DNA from: Aricia agestis
Lineage: Eukaryota; Arthropoda; Insecta; Lepidoptera; Lycaenidae
Length of the DNA: 64,000 nt
Assembly: GCF_905147365.1 (NCBI RefSeq)
Contig: NC_056408.1
Span: 11,036,001-11,100,000 of the forward strand
Direction: 5' to 3'
Shown: positions 26,101 through 38,994 of the stretch, piece by piece
Layout: each line of letters begins with the position of its first letter
How positions within the stretch are numbered: position 1 is the stretch's first letter
Position numbers and translations under genes: made by a program
Notes under the pieces: model-generated
The model's input: the letters and a program-made list of their open reading frames with translations, nothing else
Told to the model about the DNA's origin: nothing
The model's database searches: none

Positions 26101-26681
26101 CTTCAAACTTTCGCTAAAAATTTTAAAAAACATATTTGAAATAAATAGGTTGATTTGAGGAGAATCAATTTTAGCCTAACCACTATTTTTGTACAAACTT
26201 TTAAAAGGAAATCCTATTCTTATCCTTAAAAAAAGATTATTATTTATACTCTCAAGTCTCAATAATAGTAATTGGTAAACCAAGCCTTTAATGACATTTA
26301 AACAAAATCAAGATTTAATTGGCATAGTTGTATGGGCTTTCTTGCAACTATAATAACTATAATAATATTATCAAAATTGACTGGCGTCCTCTAAGCTTTA
26401 CTAGGTCGTATTTAATTCAAAGTTTCCAATTAAAATATTATTGACATAAAATTAATTTATACAATGGAATAGGTAGTCAAATTTTACCTTATCTTAAAGG
26501 TCATTAATTAAAAGTCACAAATCAAATAGTGTTTAAAAACATATGTAAAGATGTTTATTGTTTAGTTTATAATAATTTTGATATGGATTTATTATTATCA
26601 TTTTATTTCAATATTTTAGGGATTTTAGTGCACACTGAGTGCCTATGTTAATCTCATCGCGCTAGTAAGTACCTAAACTAG
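23137..26681. other. intergenic, repeat-poor
   Basis: No mobile element is recognised except the palindrome near 25003. GC-richer islets lie at about 23540-23580 and 23950-24150. This could hold regulatory DNA, but none can be named. Confidence 0.4.
25003..25026. repeat. 24-bp perfect palindrome
   Basis: AGCATAGAAGAA followed directly by its reverse complement, with no loop. More TATGCTATGC / AGCATAATATGCT follows up to 25050. Confidence 0.9.
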
Positions 26682-27014
26682 ACGTGGGAGAGCCATGCTT
26701 CGGCACGAATGGGCTGGCTCGACTGGAGAAATACCACGTTCTCACAGAAAACCGGCGTGAAACAGCGCTTGCGCTGTGTTTCGCCGAGTGAGTGAGTTTA
26801 CCGGAGGCCCCATCCCCTACCCTATTCCCTTCCCTACCCTCCCCTATTCCCTTCCCTTCCCATCCCTATCCTCCCCTATTACCCTATTCCCTCTTAAAAG
26901 GCCGGCAACGCACCTGCAGCTCTTCTGATGCTGCGAGTGTCCATGGGCGACGGAAGTTACTTTCCATCAGGAGAACCGTTTGCTCGTTTGCCCCCATATT
27001 TCATTAAAAAAAAA
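26682..27014 (+). mobile_element. CCCTA-rich SINE family, copy 3
   Basis: Full-length copy with head ACGTGGGAGAGCCATGCTTC, pyrimidine block at about 26810-26890, and poly(A) at about 27006-27014. The frame at 26792-27007 is inside it and is not a gene. Confidence 0.9.
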
Positions 27015-28749
27015 CTATTTTCTTTTAAAAAAGAAATACAATTACATATTTTTAATAAACAATTAATACAAAACTTTAGATAAGGTTTAGGCAAATAAAA
27101 AAAAAAAACATTAATTAAGGGCACTTTAAGGGTGTCAACTAAATAATTTCTCTCAAAAGAATATAGATTTTTATCTTGCTTCAATCATAGCGTGAAAAAC
27201 ATACAGCCTTACTTAAACATACTTTATTTTTATCACCCTTCTAGTATTTACTTTTCATCAATAAACTTGTTATCATCAAATTAATACAAGACATATTATA
27301 TGATGGTAAATTATACTTTTTAGAATTACCCAAAGCCCAAAAAATTGAGTTGTAATATTTTTAGTATATTAATTGTTTATAATATTATCAATAAACTAAG
27401 AATTGTCTGTCCGTCCATCTCTCTCTCACCGCTGTATAATTAGTGAACTATGATAAGGTAGTTGAACATATTTTGCTAGATTACGTTTTTCTGCTGCTGG
27501 TGCAACAGCATATTAACAACAGAGTAAAATAATAATTAATAACTTAGAGGATTTCTATGCAATAAACATGTTTTAGTATAACAACCATGTTGCGAAAGTG
27601 TCAATGATTATTATTATACTTTCTTCTTTGGTTCTCATATTTTTTGGGTGGTTGAACCCGTTTAAGAAATGACATTTTTGACCGACGAATTAAATAATAA
27701 TGTTTTTGTCTTTGAATGAATTATCTCCATGCTGGTGTCTAGTGTCATTTCAGAGTGTAGATAAGTATATAATTGATCGAAGGATGTTTACTACGGTATA
27801 GAGAAATTTATTACAAAAAAGATGTTCTAAATAAAATACATTATATCGTTACACGCATTTAAATAAATAATAACAGTGTTGATAATGTGTGACGTGGGTA
27901 ATACGAGTCTTTGTTTTCTCCTTGTAGAACCAGTTAGGTGTATGATCTAATAATTGTCTAGTACTACCCCCCTTACTAATAAAATTACATATTTGCTCAG
28001 CGAAAAAATATACAAGCTCTACTTGTCTTTGACTGGCACGTTAAAAAGTCACTTAACAGACGAAGACAGCGGACCTTGAATAGTTATACCCTGTTAGTAT
28101 GGTGTAGTGCATAAAAATAAATAGGGTAAACAGTGCATTGAGTAAGAAACTAAAACAAAGAGCATTAAGAAATTAAAAATTTCAAACATAGTAATAATAA
28201 ATAGGTCGTCTATAATATGACATTCATCGTAATGGAAATATAATTAGAATATTTATTACCAAAATGTAACTTTAAGGCAGATGCAACCATTCATTGTAAA
28301 ATCAATAAAATATTTTAAATGAAAAACAAGCCAATAAAATAATTAAATAAATAAGATAATAGCACAAAATTAATAAAAAAGAAAATCAAAACTATACATT
28401 ACCTAAAGTCACTGTCCGCACTGCCTTCCCAGCATCTGAAAATATAAACACATAGGTAAAGTAAACGTGTAAAAGAAAAAAAAAGAAAAAGATATAAGAA
28501 CAAGTAAGATGAATCAAAACATAATTGAAACAACAAGTCAACAACAATTGCTCGCGTCACTCACCGAGGGTACGAACCGCGTTAGGGGAGCGCTTCACCA
28601 AATCGAATTATAACTTTACTCAACACTACTCGCAAGGAAAATGAACAAAATTCTCACCTTATACTATCGGAGCTCGGTAAAAATGCCATTGATTTTGATA
28701 TCTCTTTTTTTGTTTTCTCCAATTAATATAGAAGCGTAGAGTGTCGTTA

Positions 28750-29250
28750 TAGTCAGGAGCTCAGTAGCGTCTAACTTTGCGGCGAGCCGCGCCCCTACAT
28801 GATACTTGTACTGAATCTCTACCCCTATTCCGGGCTTCGGGAGGCGGAAGAACGTCTAATGCAAATAGACGTATATTTCCCAAAACTTGTCAAACTACAT
28901 TCGACCTTGAGATGGTCGGATTGAGTTTAAATTTAACAGCAGTATTCCGTACTTACGACGTTCTGGAGACTGCGCTGCGTGTTTCGCTTCCCGGGGATGC
29001 TGCGCAAAATTGGAGAACGAAATCAACGAGACTGCGAGGCGCTAGCGGGCGGCGCGGGGCGGGGAGGGTGCGAACAGACAGGGAATATTTGAATAGACCT
29101 CGTCGACTCTCTCCCGCCGGCCGGGGGACGGAGCCGCCGGGCAGAGCATGTCGGACAAATCCGCGATGTACTGCACAACAACGTGCACCCATCACTCCGT
29201 TGTTTTCTGTAAGAATAAACGAGTCGGAGATAATTGAATTTGTTCTCATT
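28750..29250 (-). promoter_or_regulatory. GC/CpG-rich island; candidate minus-strand promoter and first exon
   Basis: This is the most GC-rich non-repeat block in the intergenic part (for example GGGCGGCGCGGGGCGGGGAG near 29048). On the minus strand, strong splice donors follow: GTAAGT after 28957, GTGAGA after 28658 and GTGAGT after 28565. A 33-nt minus-strand segment at 28435-28403 has AG and GT borders. Open frames across the island on both strands are probably by-products of high GC. mir-993 lies about 17 kb downstream on the same strand, so this could be its primary-transcript start; that is inference only. Confidence 0.35.
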
Positions 29251-29301
29251 ACGTTAACAAACAAGACGCTTCTTCGTAAATCTCTGCGGGAATATTATTA
29301 G

Positions 29302-30869
29302 GAATTATTTTATAAATATCTTTGGTTACATATCAAATTATTCAAATATTATTATTAAGATGAGATTTAATGATCTATCTGTATAATTTGACTTATTATA
29401 TTAAAGTAGTCTCGATTCACACACAATATCATTGCTTACAGCGACATCGTTAAACTTTATAAGCCCTATGCGATCCGTCATCGCTACGCCCTGTTTCCTG
29501 TAGCATCCATAGTTTTATTTCCTCTAACGTAACCTTAGTACCAATAACATAAGGATCATTCTAGAAGCTTAAACGGAGCCTTGTGCACAAATTCGATACG
29601 TAGTTGCAGGTTGACGTGCACATACGTTTGCTCATTAGAGCAGTCATAACGGATTGTCGGGATAAGCGGCGACTGACGGCGATAAATCCGGCCAAACTCG
29701 ACCATGTGGAATCCCCAGATAACTAGACAACATCCTAAGACTGATATCTCCCAACAAGCAAGATGTTATCATGCCTTTAGAATTAGCTTTTGTTTCTTCA
29801 AACATATACTCGTAAGTGTTGAATGTTATATAGCCAATATTATAAAAGTTAATTCCTTTTATTTGGACAATTACTTAGGGTACAGAGTATATTTTTTATT
29901 ATTTTAGAGTATTCAAGATATTTCAATGCACTTTTTAAAACGATACGGAACGAAAAATTGAATGTAAACCCATTGTTCTAAGTCCAATAGTTCTTGCGTC
30001 TGTCCAGTCGTCTATAAAATCTTTGCCCTAGAATAAATTAATTAAATAGTAATAGTTAATATACTACTATTCTTCATTATTACAATTACTGTAACAATTT
30101 GATAATATTTTTATTATTACTTTCAAATTACATTTTTTTATAACAAAACTTTTAACAAATATAACATTTCTTACTTATACCTATATTTTCATTAAGCTTA
30201 TTTATTTTGTCAGCATGAAAATAATTGTTGTTTGTAAAGTTTTTATATTTTGTAGTTACTCAGCGTGGACAATAAATTTCTCTCATTGTTGAGATTTATT
30301 TTTAAAAGCTTTTACATTTTCTTTTACTTCGGTACCATCAGACATCATCGTTACTCCAAATGTTCACGACAATTTGAAACCTGCTTCCGTTGCATTATTG
30401 TATATAGGATGTATAAAAGTGACCTAGTTTTATCCTACAAAGATTTGTAATTCTAATGTAAGTACAACTAATTTATATAATTACTGATATTACACTAATT
30501 AATAGTTTTATAGTACCACCTATGTAACATTTATTTTTTGGACAACACAAGTAGGTATGTGTACCTACTAAAAAAAATATTTCTTATCAGTGCACCTTTA
30601 AACAAAATATTTAATATTTTTTGCAATATGTACGTGCGTTGAAATCATTTGTTTTAGGCGTAGGCGTACTACGCGCGTAGCGCTTCGTAGAACGTCTACG
30701 CAAACTCATAATATTTTACTTTATCACAACAAAATCTAACATAAGACTAAAATTAAACATTCAATATAGTTTTATAATTTGCCCAGCAGTGGGACAGCAT
30801 AGACTAATTAAAAAAAATATCGCGTTACTACGAGTTTCATCGAAAATACGAGTATTATATATTTTTTAT
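29302..30869. other. intergenic, no feature recognised
   Basis: AT-rich. A GC-rich inverted motif lies at 30657-30705 (GTACTACGCGCGTAGCGC). Confidence 0.45.
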
Positions 30870-31197
30870 ACGTGGGAGAGCCGTGCTTCGGCACGAATGG
30901 GCCGACTCGACCGGATAAATACCACGTTCTCACAGAAAACCGGCGTGAAACAGCGCTTGCGCTGTGTTTCGCCGAGTGAGTAAGTTTACCGGAGGCCCAA
31001 TCCCATAACCCCTACCCTATTCCCTTCCCTACCCTCAACTATTCCCTTCCCTTCCCTACCCTCCCCTATTCCCTCTTAAAAGGTCGGCAACGCACTTGCA
31101 GCTCTTCTGATGCTGCGAGTGTCCATGGGCGATGGAAGTTGCTTTCCATCAGGTGACCCGTTTGCTCGTTTGCCCCCTTATTTAATTTAAAAAAAAT
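30870..31197 (+). mobile_element. CCCTA-rich SINE family, copy 4
   Basis: Full-length copy with the head at 30870 (ACGTGGGAGAGCCGTGCTTC), pyrimidine block, core GCAGCTCTTCTGATGCTGCG and A-rich tail at about 31186-31197. Confidence 0.9.
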
Positions 31198-31736
31198 ATA
31201 TATACAGACTGTTTTATAGCAAGAACGTAGCTTTACTGTTATAAAACTAATTACATTCTTCACAATAAGTATTTTATTTTATAAAACAGAAATAAAGAAC
31301 ATGTTGTCTCAAGCGTGTATTTAGCAAAAGAAAAACTTTTAACTGGCTAAAAGAAAAGCAGAACGTCCACGTCTCTGGAGTCGGGACACACAAAGTTTCA
31401 GATACAGATTCGCTACATAAAGCCCTATTAATTGAACAACGCCAGCGCTTGGAGGGCGGCCAATTTAATGTATAACTTGGCTCGTCGGCCGCTCTGTAAT
31501 CCGACGTCAAATAGATATATTATTATAGCTTCCACATTAGGCCCTTGATAAATATATTTGATACATCTTCAAGTTTACGAGGATCTTAGCATTCGTCTTT
31601 ATTTGTATGTTAAACATATGAGATCGGATAAACAACGTTTGGATGTTTTGACACTAAGAAGTTGTTTTCGCGTAGAAATTGAAATTGATAAAAGCATATT
31701 GAATCATTACTAACCGATTTAAAGCGTAGAATCCAT

Positions 31737-31960
31737 AGTTTATATTATAAATGCTAAGTGAAGGCTAAGTGTGTCTGTCTGTCTGTCTGTCTGTATGTTA
31801 CCTCTTCACGCCCAAACCGCTAAACCGATTTTACTGAAATTTGGTATGGAGATACTTTGAGTCCCGGGGAAGGACAAATTATACTTTTTATCCCGAAAAA
31901 ATGTACAGTTCCCGCGCGATAAACGAATTTTGGCGCAACGGAGTTGCGGGCGTCATCTAG
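31737..31960 (+). mobile_element. Helitron-like repeat, well preserved
   Basis: It runs from TATTATAAATGCTAAGTG through (GTCT)n, CCCAAACCGCTAAACCGATT, GAGTCCCGGGGAAGGACA and GCGCGATAAACGAATTTTGG to GCGCAACGGAGTTGCGG and CTAG. Confidence 0.8.
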
Positions 31961-33734
31961 TTTCATATGAATTTCTAATATTATTATTTGTTATTTTGTT
32001 CATATATTTTATTTGTAAAAAAATAAAACTAACGCAGCGTTAGTTCATGATGTCATTCTCTCAGGTTTGAAATCTAAATTGATTTTTATTTAGGTACTAG
32101 TTATTACACGAGAAGACAATATGTCTGTATTATACAATATTTATTCCGAACTGCTCCGCGCTATTGCAATGATACATCTTTAATAAGCTATTCACGTCTT
32201 AGTGTGAGCTGACCACAAGGAAACGTTTCTGAATTCTTACTAGGAACAGGTACAACAGGTAGCAAATAAAGTTCCCACCAGACAGACGCGAAACAGCGCG
32301 AACAACGCTGACGGAAGTAAGAAATATATAATTTACCTCCACACTGCTACAACGTAAAATCAACTCTCTTCTTTGGTATTAAAGTTTAATTTTTATTCAG
32401 AATATAATAAAAGTAGTTTTATATTCGAACCCATTGAGCGGAATTGTTTCAGATGCAGTATTCAAATTATTATTATTAACTGAGATAATTAGGTCGAGTG
32501 TGATATACTTTGGGAATTTAAACCTACAATCCAAGAATTTTGTAAAGACACAGACAAAATTATTGACAGCATATAAGCGCTCAATTTTGTATAAAAATAT
32601 ATAAAATTACAAACTTTTTACATAATAATTTAAATGTAATGTTGCTTAACCTATACAATTCTCCCAGTGCAGAATCACCAATTCCACTATTATAATGAAG
32701 CTTTATTTCTTGTTCGATGCAATCCCTATCACATCAAACTACAACATAGTATTCTCATAAAATATTAATAATTAACATTATTTGACATAGTAGAATCTGT
32801 GTATACAGTATACACCTTTGTTTGTATCATTTTGATCAGCATAACGATAATATGGAGGTTAGTTATCCATTATGTTGGTACTTAAGTAGGTACTTACGCC
32901 AAGACATAATCGATTTTGCCAGATTTCGCAAACTAATGGGGCCGAAGACACTTAACCACAAGCTTACCCTCTCCTGAATTAATTTGTCGTAGAATATAAT
33001 CTTCTTATTATATATTGATTTGCAAGAGTGAGTTTGTTGTAGCATTCACTATTAACATTACCTACGAGTACCTTTGTGATGAAAGACGTAAGTATGCTTA
33101 TTAAAATCCATACTTGGGTATACTAGTATTATTACCTCGATCGTGGAAAAACCATACAATAGCGTATCTATTGTTATCGCGGCCGCAAGTGGCCGCTTGG
33201 TAGTTGAAGCATTAAAATACGAAAGTTACCAGGCAACCCCTAAGTAAGTCGGGAAAGACCTTTTAAAAGATAAATAGTTTTTAGACCAGCAAAATGTATG
33301 AGAGAATCAAACATAAGATGCGACAAACTAATTGCAACACAGCGAAGTTGCAGGAAACATCTAGAAAATAACGCTCTGTACCATCAAATTAAAGTTCAGT
33401 AGTCGTTCCGTCCATCATAGATTGCCGAGGCTCTCAAAACAATCAAAAGCGATGAGTCCGAACAATTGAGCTCGCTGCAGCGAGAACATAAAGTCTCGAA
33501 CGTGATATTTTTAATTCAGCATTAAAAGTATCACATTTGACACACCTAAATATTTTGTGCCAATCCATGACCTCATCAGAATAAAATCCACACAGTAAAA
33601 GCATCCTTTTTTTTAACCTCGATTAAATTACACCCGCAACTTTCTCTGAAATTCATTTATAGCATGGAAAACGGTAACATTTTTCGGAAAAAAAATATCG
33701 AATGGCCTTTTTTGTCTCTCAATGTATATCTATA

Positions 33735-33998
33735 CAGGGTGTAACAAAAACAAGTGATAATACTTTAGGGTGTGTACGTGTTCCTTGTAGAGAGGAGAGT
33801 TCACTATGAAAGTGGCAGCGGTGAAAGACCAAAATTTTTTTTCACTTTTGTATGGGGAAACTCGTGACGCTCGGGCCCTTGACCATACAAAAGTGAAAAA
33901 ATTTTTTCGTCTTTCAGAGCTGCTACTTTCACAGTAAACTCTCTACAAAGAACACGTACACACCCTAAAGTATTATCACTTATTTTTGGTACACACTG
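33735..33998. mobile_element. foldback MITE with TA duplication (mariner-type ends)
   Basis: The ends CAGGGTGTAACAAAAACAAG and TTATTTTTGGTACACACTG are inverted and TA flanks both sides. The arms pair over nearly the whole length: ACTTTAGGGTGTGTACGTG on the left and CACGTACACACCCTAAAGT on the right. Confidence 0.8.
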
Positions 33999-34000
33999 TA

Positions 34001-36015
34001 TATACAAAATTTATATAAATCGGTTCAGCCGTTTAAACGTGAGGGGTTAACAAACAAACAGACACGTTAATATTTTCGTATTACAAGTAAACAACAACTA
34101 TTTATAAAAGTATTCAGAGCGTCGAGTTTTAGCGAAAAACTAGTTTTAATTTTCAGCAACCGAGTTGTTAACTGGAGGAAAGTATAGCCATTCATTCTCT
34201 TTATTGCTGTAAATTATATTTGCCGAGACGTTTCTAGAACATGAACCGATAAAGCACTAAATATCGCACAAGACCAGCCCAGTTAATTTACTCGGTACAA
34301 AATTATCAGTATAAAATTGTGATAGCTCCATTGATTTATAGAATGGCTTTACCGGATTTATTTGACATGGTCCGACAATGGTATCGATTATTGAGATCTA
34401 ACGTTTATTATAGTGCTAAAGTTTAAGCGGAGAATTTTGTATAAGTACCTTAGTAAACTAAATACACTAACATAGTAAATTTAGATCATCAATAAAGCCA
34501 AGACGGATCCTTTTTTTTAGTTCTTCATTTTGAATATTTCACTTGGAGGATGCATATAAAAACAAAACAATAATCAGTCAAGTAAAACATAGTATTATGA
34601 TATACTTAACCTTAATTTTTTTTTTTACAAAAACAAACAATTCCAGTAGTCAAATAACTATAAAAACACTTTCGTAAATTATGACGCCATCCGAAGTGTT
34701 AATATTTAATTAAGTTGATAAAAACACAGTAATTTTGTCCATGAGCCGGTTCGGAACGTGGACTAAATTTAATGGAGAATTTATAACGTCATAAAACTCA
34801 TGCAGAACAGTGCAGTGGCGAGGTACAGTGCGCAGAAAATTTTAGTAAAATATCATTTATTTTCCTTCATTGTGATTAAAAGACGTTAAAAATATTTTTT
34901 AAATATTGTCAACTTTTAAAGGTAATTCTTAAAACGATGTTTTTAAAGTTGCCTAAAGACAATTTTTTTTTCAATAGCAAAGCAATAATTTTAATAAAGT
35001 ATGCAACGGAAAATCTTTCGGATTAGGTATTATATTAAACGATGAAAGAGACCCTAAAATTACATTTACGTACAAAGTAACAAAAGCAGGTAACCATTAT
35101 ATCCAAGTGTCTATAAATACGGTTGGAATCAGTTCGCAATAAAATAGGAACGTAAACTATGACCTCAGGTAACATTGTCGTTTATATTCTGCGGATGGCG
35201 GAATTGCTATAAATCAGTGCGATAATAATTATACGACGCTATTTGAGCCATAAGCGTACATATAGTGATATATGATAAGGGCGATGTCACATTGTAATGT
35301 TATTTTAGTTGGGCTTTTTTTTGGAGATAATTTGAGGTTTTTACCTTAGTTTAGGTAATTTAAGTGGATGTTGACCGGAATTTTCTTAATGCAGACATTC
35401 TTTTATGTTGCGGGAATTATACAAGGTTTTGTGTTAAAAACTATCCTGGGTCTCGAAGTATTACCATACCAAATTTCATTCAAATCATTAATTAAGCGTA
35501 AAGTGGGAATGACAGGCAGAACATAGTATGGATTATGGACAGTAAGTATAGATATCGTATCGTATAGAGCTGTAAAAAAATAACGCAACTATTATTTTTT
35601 TACAGCTTAAAAACGGCTCCGATACACAATGGCAATAAAAAACTGCATAAATAAATAATCCAAGGCACAAACTTATTCATATTAAAGTCACACACACACA
35701 TCAAGTTTCAGCGTAATAGTTATTAACGCAAAAATTTGAACACATATAATATAATACCTATCCTCAAAATTACAGTACGCTACTGTGTAAACACGCCCTT
35801 ATATTTTACGGTAACCACTAAACAATAGCTTTATTTGAATTCGAAACAATTAAATGTGTAATTATTAACGTTAGATAAACCGCTTCATATCCATCTGTTT
35901 GGCGTCACTGTTAGGTTTACAATTCGAAATAAATATTGACATACTATTCGTATGTCCATATTTATTTCGAAATATATATTCATCTTCATATTCATATCTT
36001 CATATTGTCAAATAC
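34001..36015. other. intergenic
   Basis: Repeat-like fragments lie at about 34010-34080 (AAATCGGTTCAGCCGTTTAA, then an AACAAACAGACACG run) and 35405-35530. The rest is AT-rich with nothing recognised. Confidence 0.45.
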
Positions 36016-36018
36016 TTA

Positions 36019-36151
36019 GGGGCTATTTCACCATTTCATGATAAGTGCCGGATAGGCTATCCACAACTTAACTTGACAGATAGAGTATGGAGAATCGTCA
36101 GATAAGTTGTGGATAGTTGCGGCACTTGTCAGGAAATGGTGAAACAGGCCC
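36019..36151. mobile_element. Harbinger-type MITE, TTTCACCA family
   Basis: The TIRs GGGGCTATTTCACCATTTC and GAAATGGTGAAACAGGCCC are flanked by TTA (36016-36018, 36152-36154). It is 133 bp, with inner arms that pair around TCCACAACTTA and TAAGTTGTGGA. Confidence 0.85.
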
Positions 36152-36475
36152 TTATAGCGTAATTCCACTAAAGCATAAAAAAATGTTCAACATTCCAAAA
36201 ATAGGCATGAAAAGCGCTTGAAAGTAAACCGCGGGCCTTTCCCGAGATTATGCATATCATGGCCTATCGGTAAATAGGTCGGCACATCATCTAACCTGAT
36301 ATACACTATCGTAATATCGAGATACCGCTGCCCTTTCATATTCAAACCTCAAATCTTATCGCCGAATGTCTGCTGTTGTAACTGAAAAAGATTTTAGTAT
36401 TGTAAAGTGGAGTAAACGCAAGAAGATGTATTTTTCTATGAATCAATATGATTTATAAATTAATTAACAATTCTG

Positions 36476-36622
36476 ATATTATAAATGCTAAAGTCCTCTT
36501 CACGATGAAACCGCTGAACGGATTTTGATGAAATTCAGTATTTCGGAGTACTCTGAGTTAAAAATATGTACTACATTAACCACATAAACCACAAAAACGA
36601 ATTCCGGTGCAAAGTCTAGTAC
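36476..36622 (+). mobile_element. Helitron-like repeat, decayed
   Basis: TATTATAAATGCTAAAG, CTCTTCACGATGAAACCGCTG and AAACGAATTCCGGTGCAAAG match the family, with internal loss. A SINE follows directly. Confidence 0.55.
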
Positions 36623-36632
36623 AATTATAATA

Positions 36633-36959
36633 TTTTTTTTTATGAAATAAGGGGGCAAACGAGCAAACGGGTCACCTGATGGAAAGCAACTTCCGTCGCC
36701 CATGGACACTCGCAGCATCAGAAGAGCTGCATGTGCGTTGCCGGCCTTTTAAGAGGGAATAGGGTAATAGGGGAGGGTAGGGAAGGGAAGGGATAGGGGA
36801 GGGTAGGAAAGGGAATAGGGTAGGGGATTGGGCCTCCGGTAAACTCACTCACTCGGCGAAACACAGCGCAAGCGCTGTTTCACGCCGGTTTTCTGTGAGA
36901 ACGTCGTATTTATCCGGTCGAGCCGGCCCATTCGTGCCGAAGCATGGCTCTCCCACGTA
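36633..36959 (-). mobile_element. CCCTA-rich SINE family, copy 5, next to a Helitron-like fragment
   Basis: Full-length reverse copy that directly follows a decayed Helitron-like fragment (36476-36622). Its head is at 36959. Confidence 0.9.
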
Positions 36960-38057
36960 TAACATTTTATTAAGGTTATATAATTTATTAAGGTTACGAA
37001 AAAACATAATATTTAAAACATATTAGTAGTCAATTCAGCAAAAAAATATTGCAACAAAATGTTTTAAACTTCAATTGTTATTTGAAAATTGTTATCTTTA
37101 TTTCTTCTTTGGGATACCAGTTAAAGGTGCAATTTGCAAACTTATACTCTATCTATGTGTGAATATGTTAGTATCAGTAAATGGATCGGAAAACTACCTT
37201 TTAACCGCGTGATAGTAAGTGGAAGGATGTGGTATTTTAGCCCCAAGGCAGTAAAGTGTACTTACGCATGTAAGAATGGCATGCAGGGGTGTGTATTGCT
37301 GGTAGGTACGTCTCGATCAAATGGCCAGTTGACACTCCAAAAACATAAAGCCGGCTATGTATGTAGTAACACCTCCATCGTGGGTATCGCAGACACAAAA
37401 GATTTTCAATTGTTACAGGTTAAATTTCTTTGGAAGACGTCTAAGCGGCCGTGGATGCACACTGCTATATTATTATGCCTTTGATAGAGCGTTTCATATT
37501 GTTTAACATCTCTCAAACTTTGCTTTTTTCAATTGTCACTTATGGGTAGATAATAGCCATTCATCTGCAATCGTTCGTTTCGATCTATCGCAAAGAAACT
37601 GCTATTACTGGTATCGGTTACGACTTACGATGTATCGAAATGAGTGGACGCAAGTGACTAGCCAACCTTATTTTTTCCGCAAAAAAAGTCAATATTACAG
37701 TACCGTTTACCTACTTTCGACCCACACAAAACTGAAAAGTTTGTACCCATGACGAGAAAATGATAAATGCTTTAGGAATTTCGCCCTTTACTAATATATT
37801 TAAGGTGAAGGAAAGAATCTGTCACCTTGTCCCTACCAATTCTGGAACCCTTTTTATCTCGATTCCCCTTTCATAGCGACCCGACACTTAAAAACAAAAT
37901 ATACTTGTATGGAAAGTATAACCACCATAAAATATGCAGTATAGGGACTCAGGCGTTTCATGCTATTATATTTCATGCCGATCATAAGGAAAACCAAATA
38001 TCTGCTAAATTGTAACAGATATATTTTCTACCACTTACCAGATGACTCCTGTAACTC

Positions 38058-38235
38058 GCACGGGAACCGCACATTTTTCCGGGATAAAAAGTATCACAAT
38101 ATGTTTTTTTTTTTTATATTAACCAGGACTCAAAGTATAGCCATAACAAATTTCAGCAAAATTGGATGAGCGGTTTGAGCGTAAAGAGATAACAGACAGA
38201 CCTGCGCATTTTATTTCTAATATTAGAATAGATTT
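38058..38235 (-). mobile_element. Helitron-like repeat, reverse, partial
   Basis: CGCACGGGAACCGCACATTT, CCGGGATAAAAAGTATCAC, CAAATTTCAGCAAAATTGG and GATAACAGACAGACCTGCGC are the family in reverse complement. Confidence 0.65.
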
Positions 38236-38264
38236 GATAGGATCTTGGTACCTAAATCTTTAAA

Positions 38265-38744
38265 CGAGCAATTCTTGTATATATACGAGTATATTAGGAA
38301 TCTCGGAATCGGCTCCAACGATTTTCATGAAATTTAGTATATAGGGGGTTTCGGGGACGATAAATCGATCTTTTTTTTTATGAAATAAGGGGGCAAACGG
38401 GCAAACGGGTCACCTGATGGAAAGCAACTTCCGTCGCCCATGGACACTCGCAGCATCAGAAGAGCTGCAAGTGCGTTGCCGGCCTTTTAAGAGGGAACAG
38501 GGTAATAGGGGAGGGTAAGGATGGGAAGGGAAGGGAATAGGGGAGGGTAGGGCAGGGAATAGGGTAGGGGATTGGGCCTCCGGTAAACTCACTCACTCGG
38601 CGAAACACAGCGCAAGCGCTGTTTCACGCCGGTTTTCTGTGAGAACGTGGTATTTCTCCGGTCGAGCCGGCCCATTCGTGCCGAAGCATTGCTCTCCCAC
38701 GTATAGCTCAATCTCAGAGCAAAGCTCGGTCAAATAGCTAGTAT
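38265..38744 (+). mobile_element. Helitron-like repeat (GAGCAAAGCTC..CTAG end) split by SINE
   Basis: The left part contains AACGAGCAATTCTTGTATAT, TCGGAATCGGCTCCAACG and GATAAATCGATC. The right part, after the SINE, ends AGAGCAAAGCTCGGTCAAAT and AGCTAG. The hairpin GAGC..GCTC before CTAG is the Helitron 3' signature. Confidence 0.75.
38371..38703 (-). mobile_element. CCCTA-rich SINE family, copy 6, inserted in a Helitron
   Basis: Full-length reverse copy that splits a Helitron-like element: ..GATAAATCGATC on the left, and ..GAGCAAAGCTCGGTCAAATA with CTAG on the right. Confidence 0.9.
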
Positions 38745-38994
38745 CTACTAAATTGTTATTTTATGCTTCTACATAATTGTTAAATAATTTGTTTTTGCAG
38801 CATAATTTTGCGAAAAATGAATCGCGTTTTATATTTGAGTTATTGAAACGTTTCAGTACATTAGCGCAGACATTCCATTTTCATAAGCGATTCATCACGT
38901 CTACTACAAGGCGGACAGCATTTTATCATTATTTCAATGAAACATTAACTATGACTTAGCTTTGATATAGACTCCATCGTGAATCTAAATATAT

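Noticed and set aside
28777..29301. 174-codon plus-strand and 103-codon minus-strand open frames
   Set aside because: Both lie in the GC-rich island where stop codons are rare; they overlap on opposite strands and have low-complexity Arg/Pro/Gly composition with no domain.
37134..37484. 116-codon plus-strand open frame
   Set aside because: No domain, splice signal or repeat relationship supports it; it is the length expected by chance in this much DNA.
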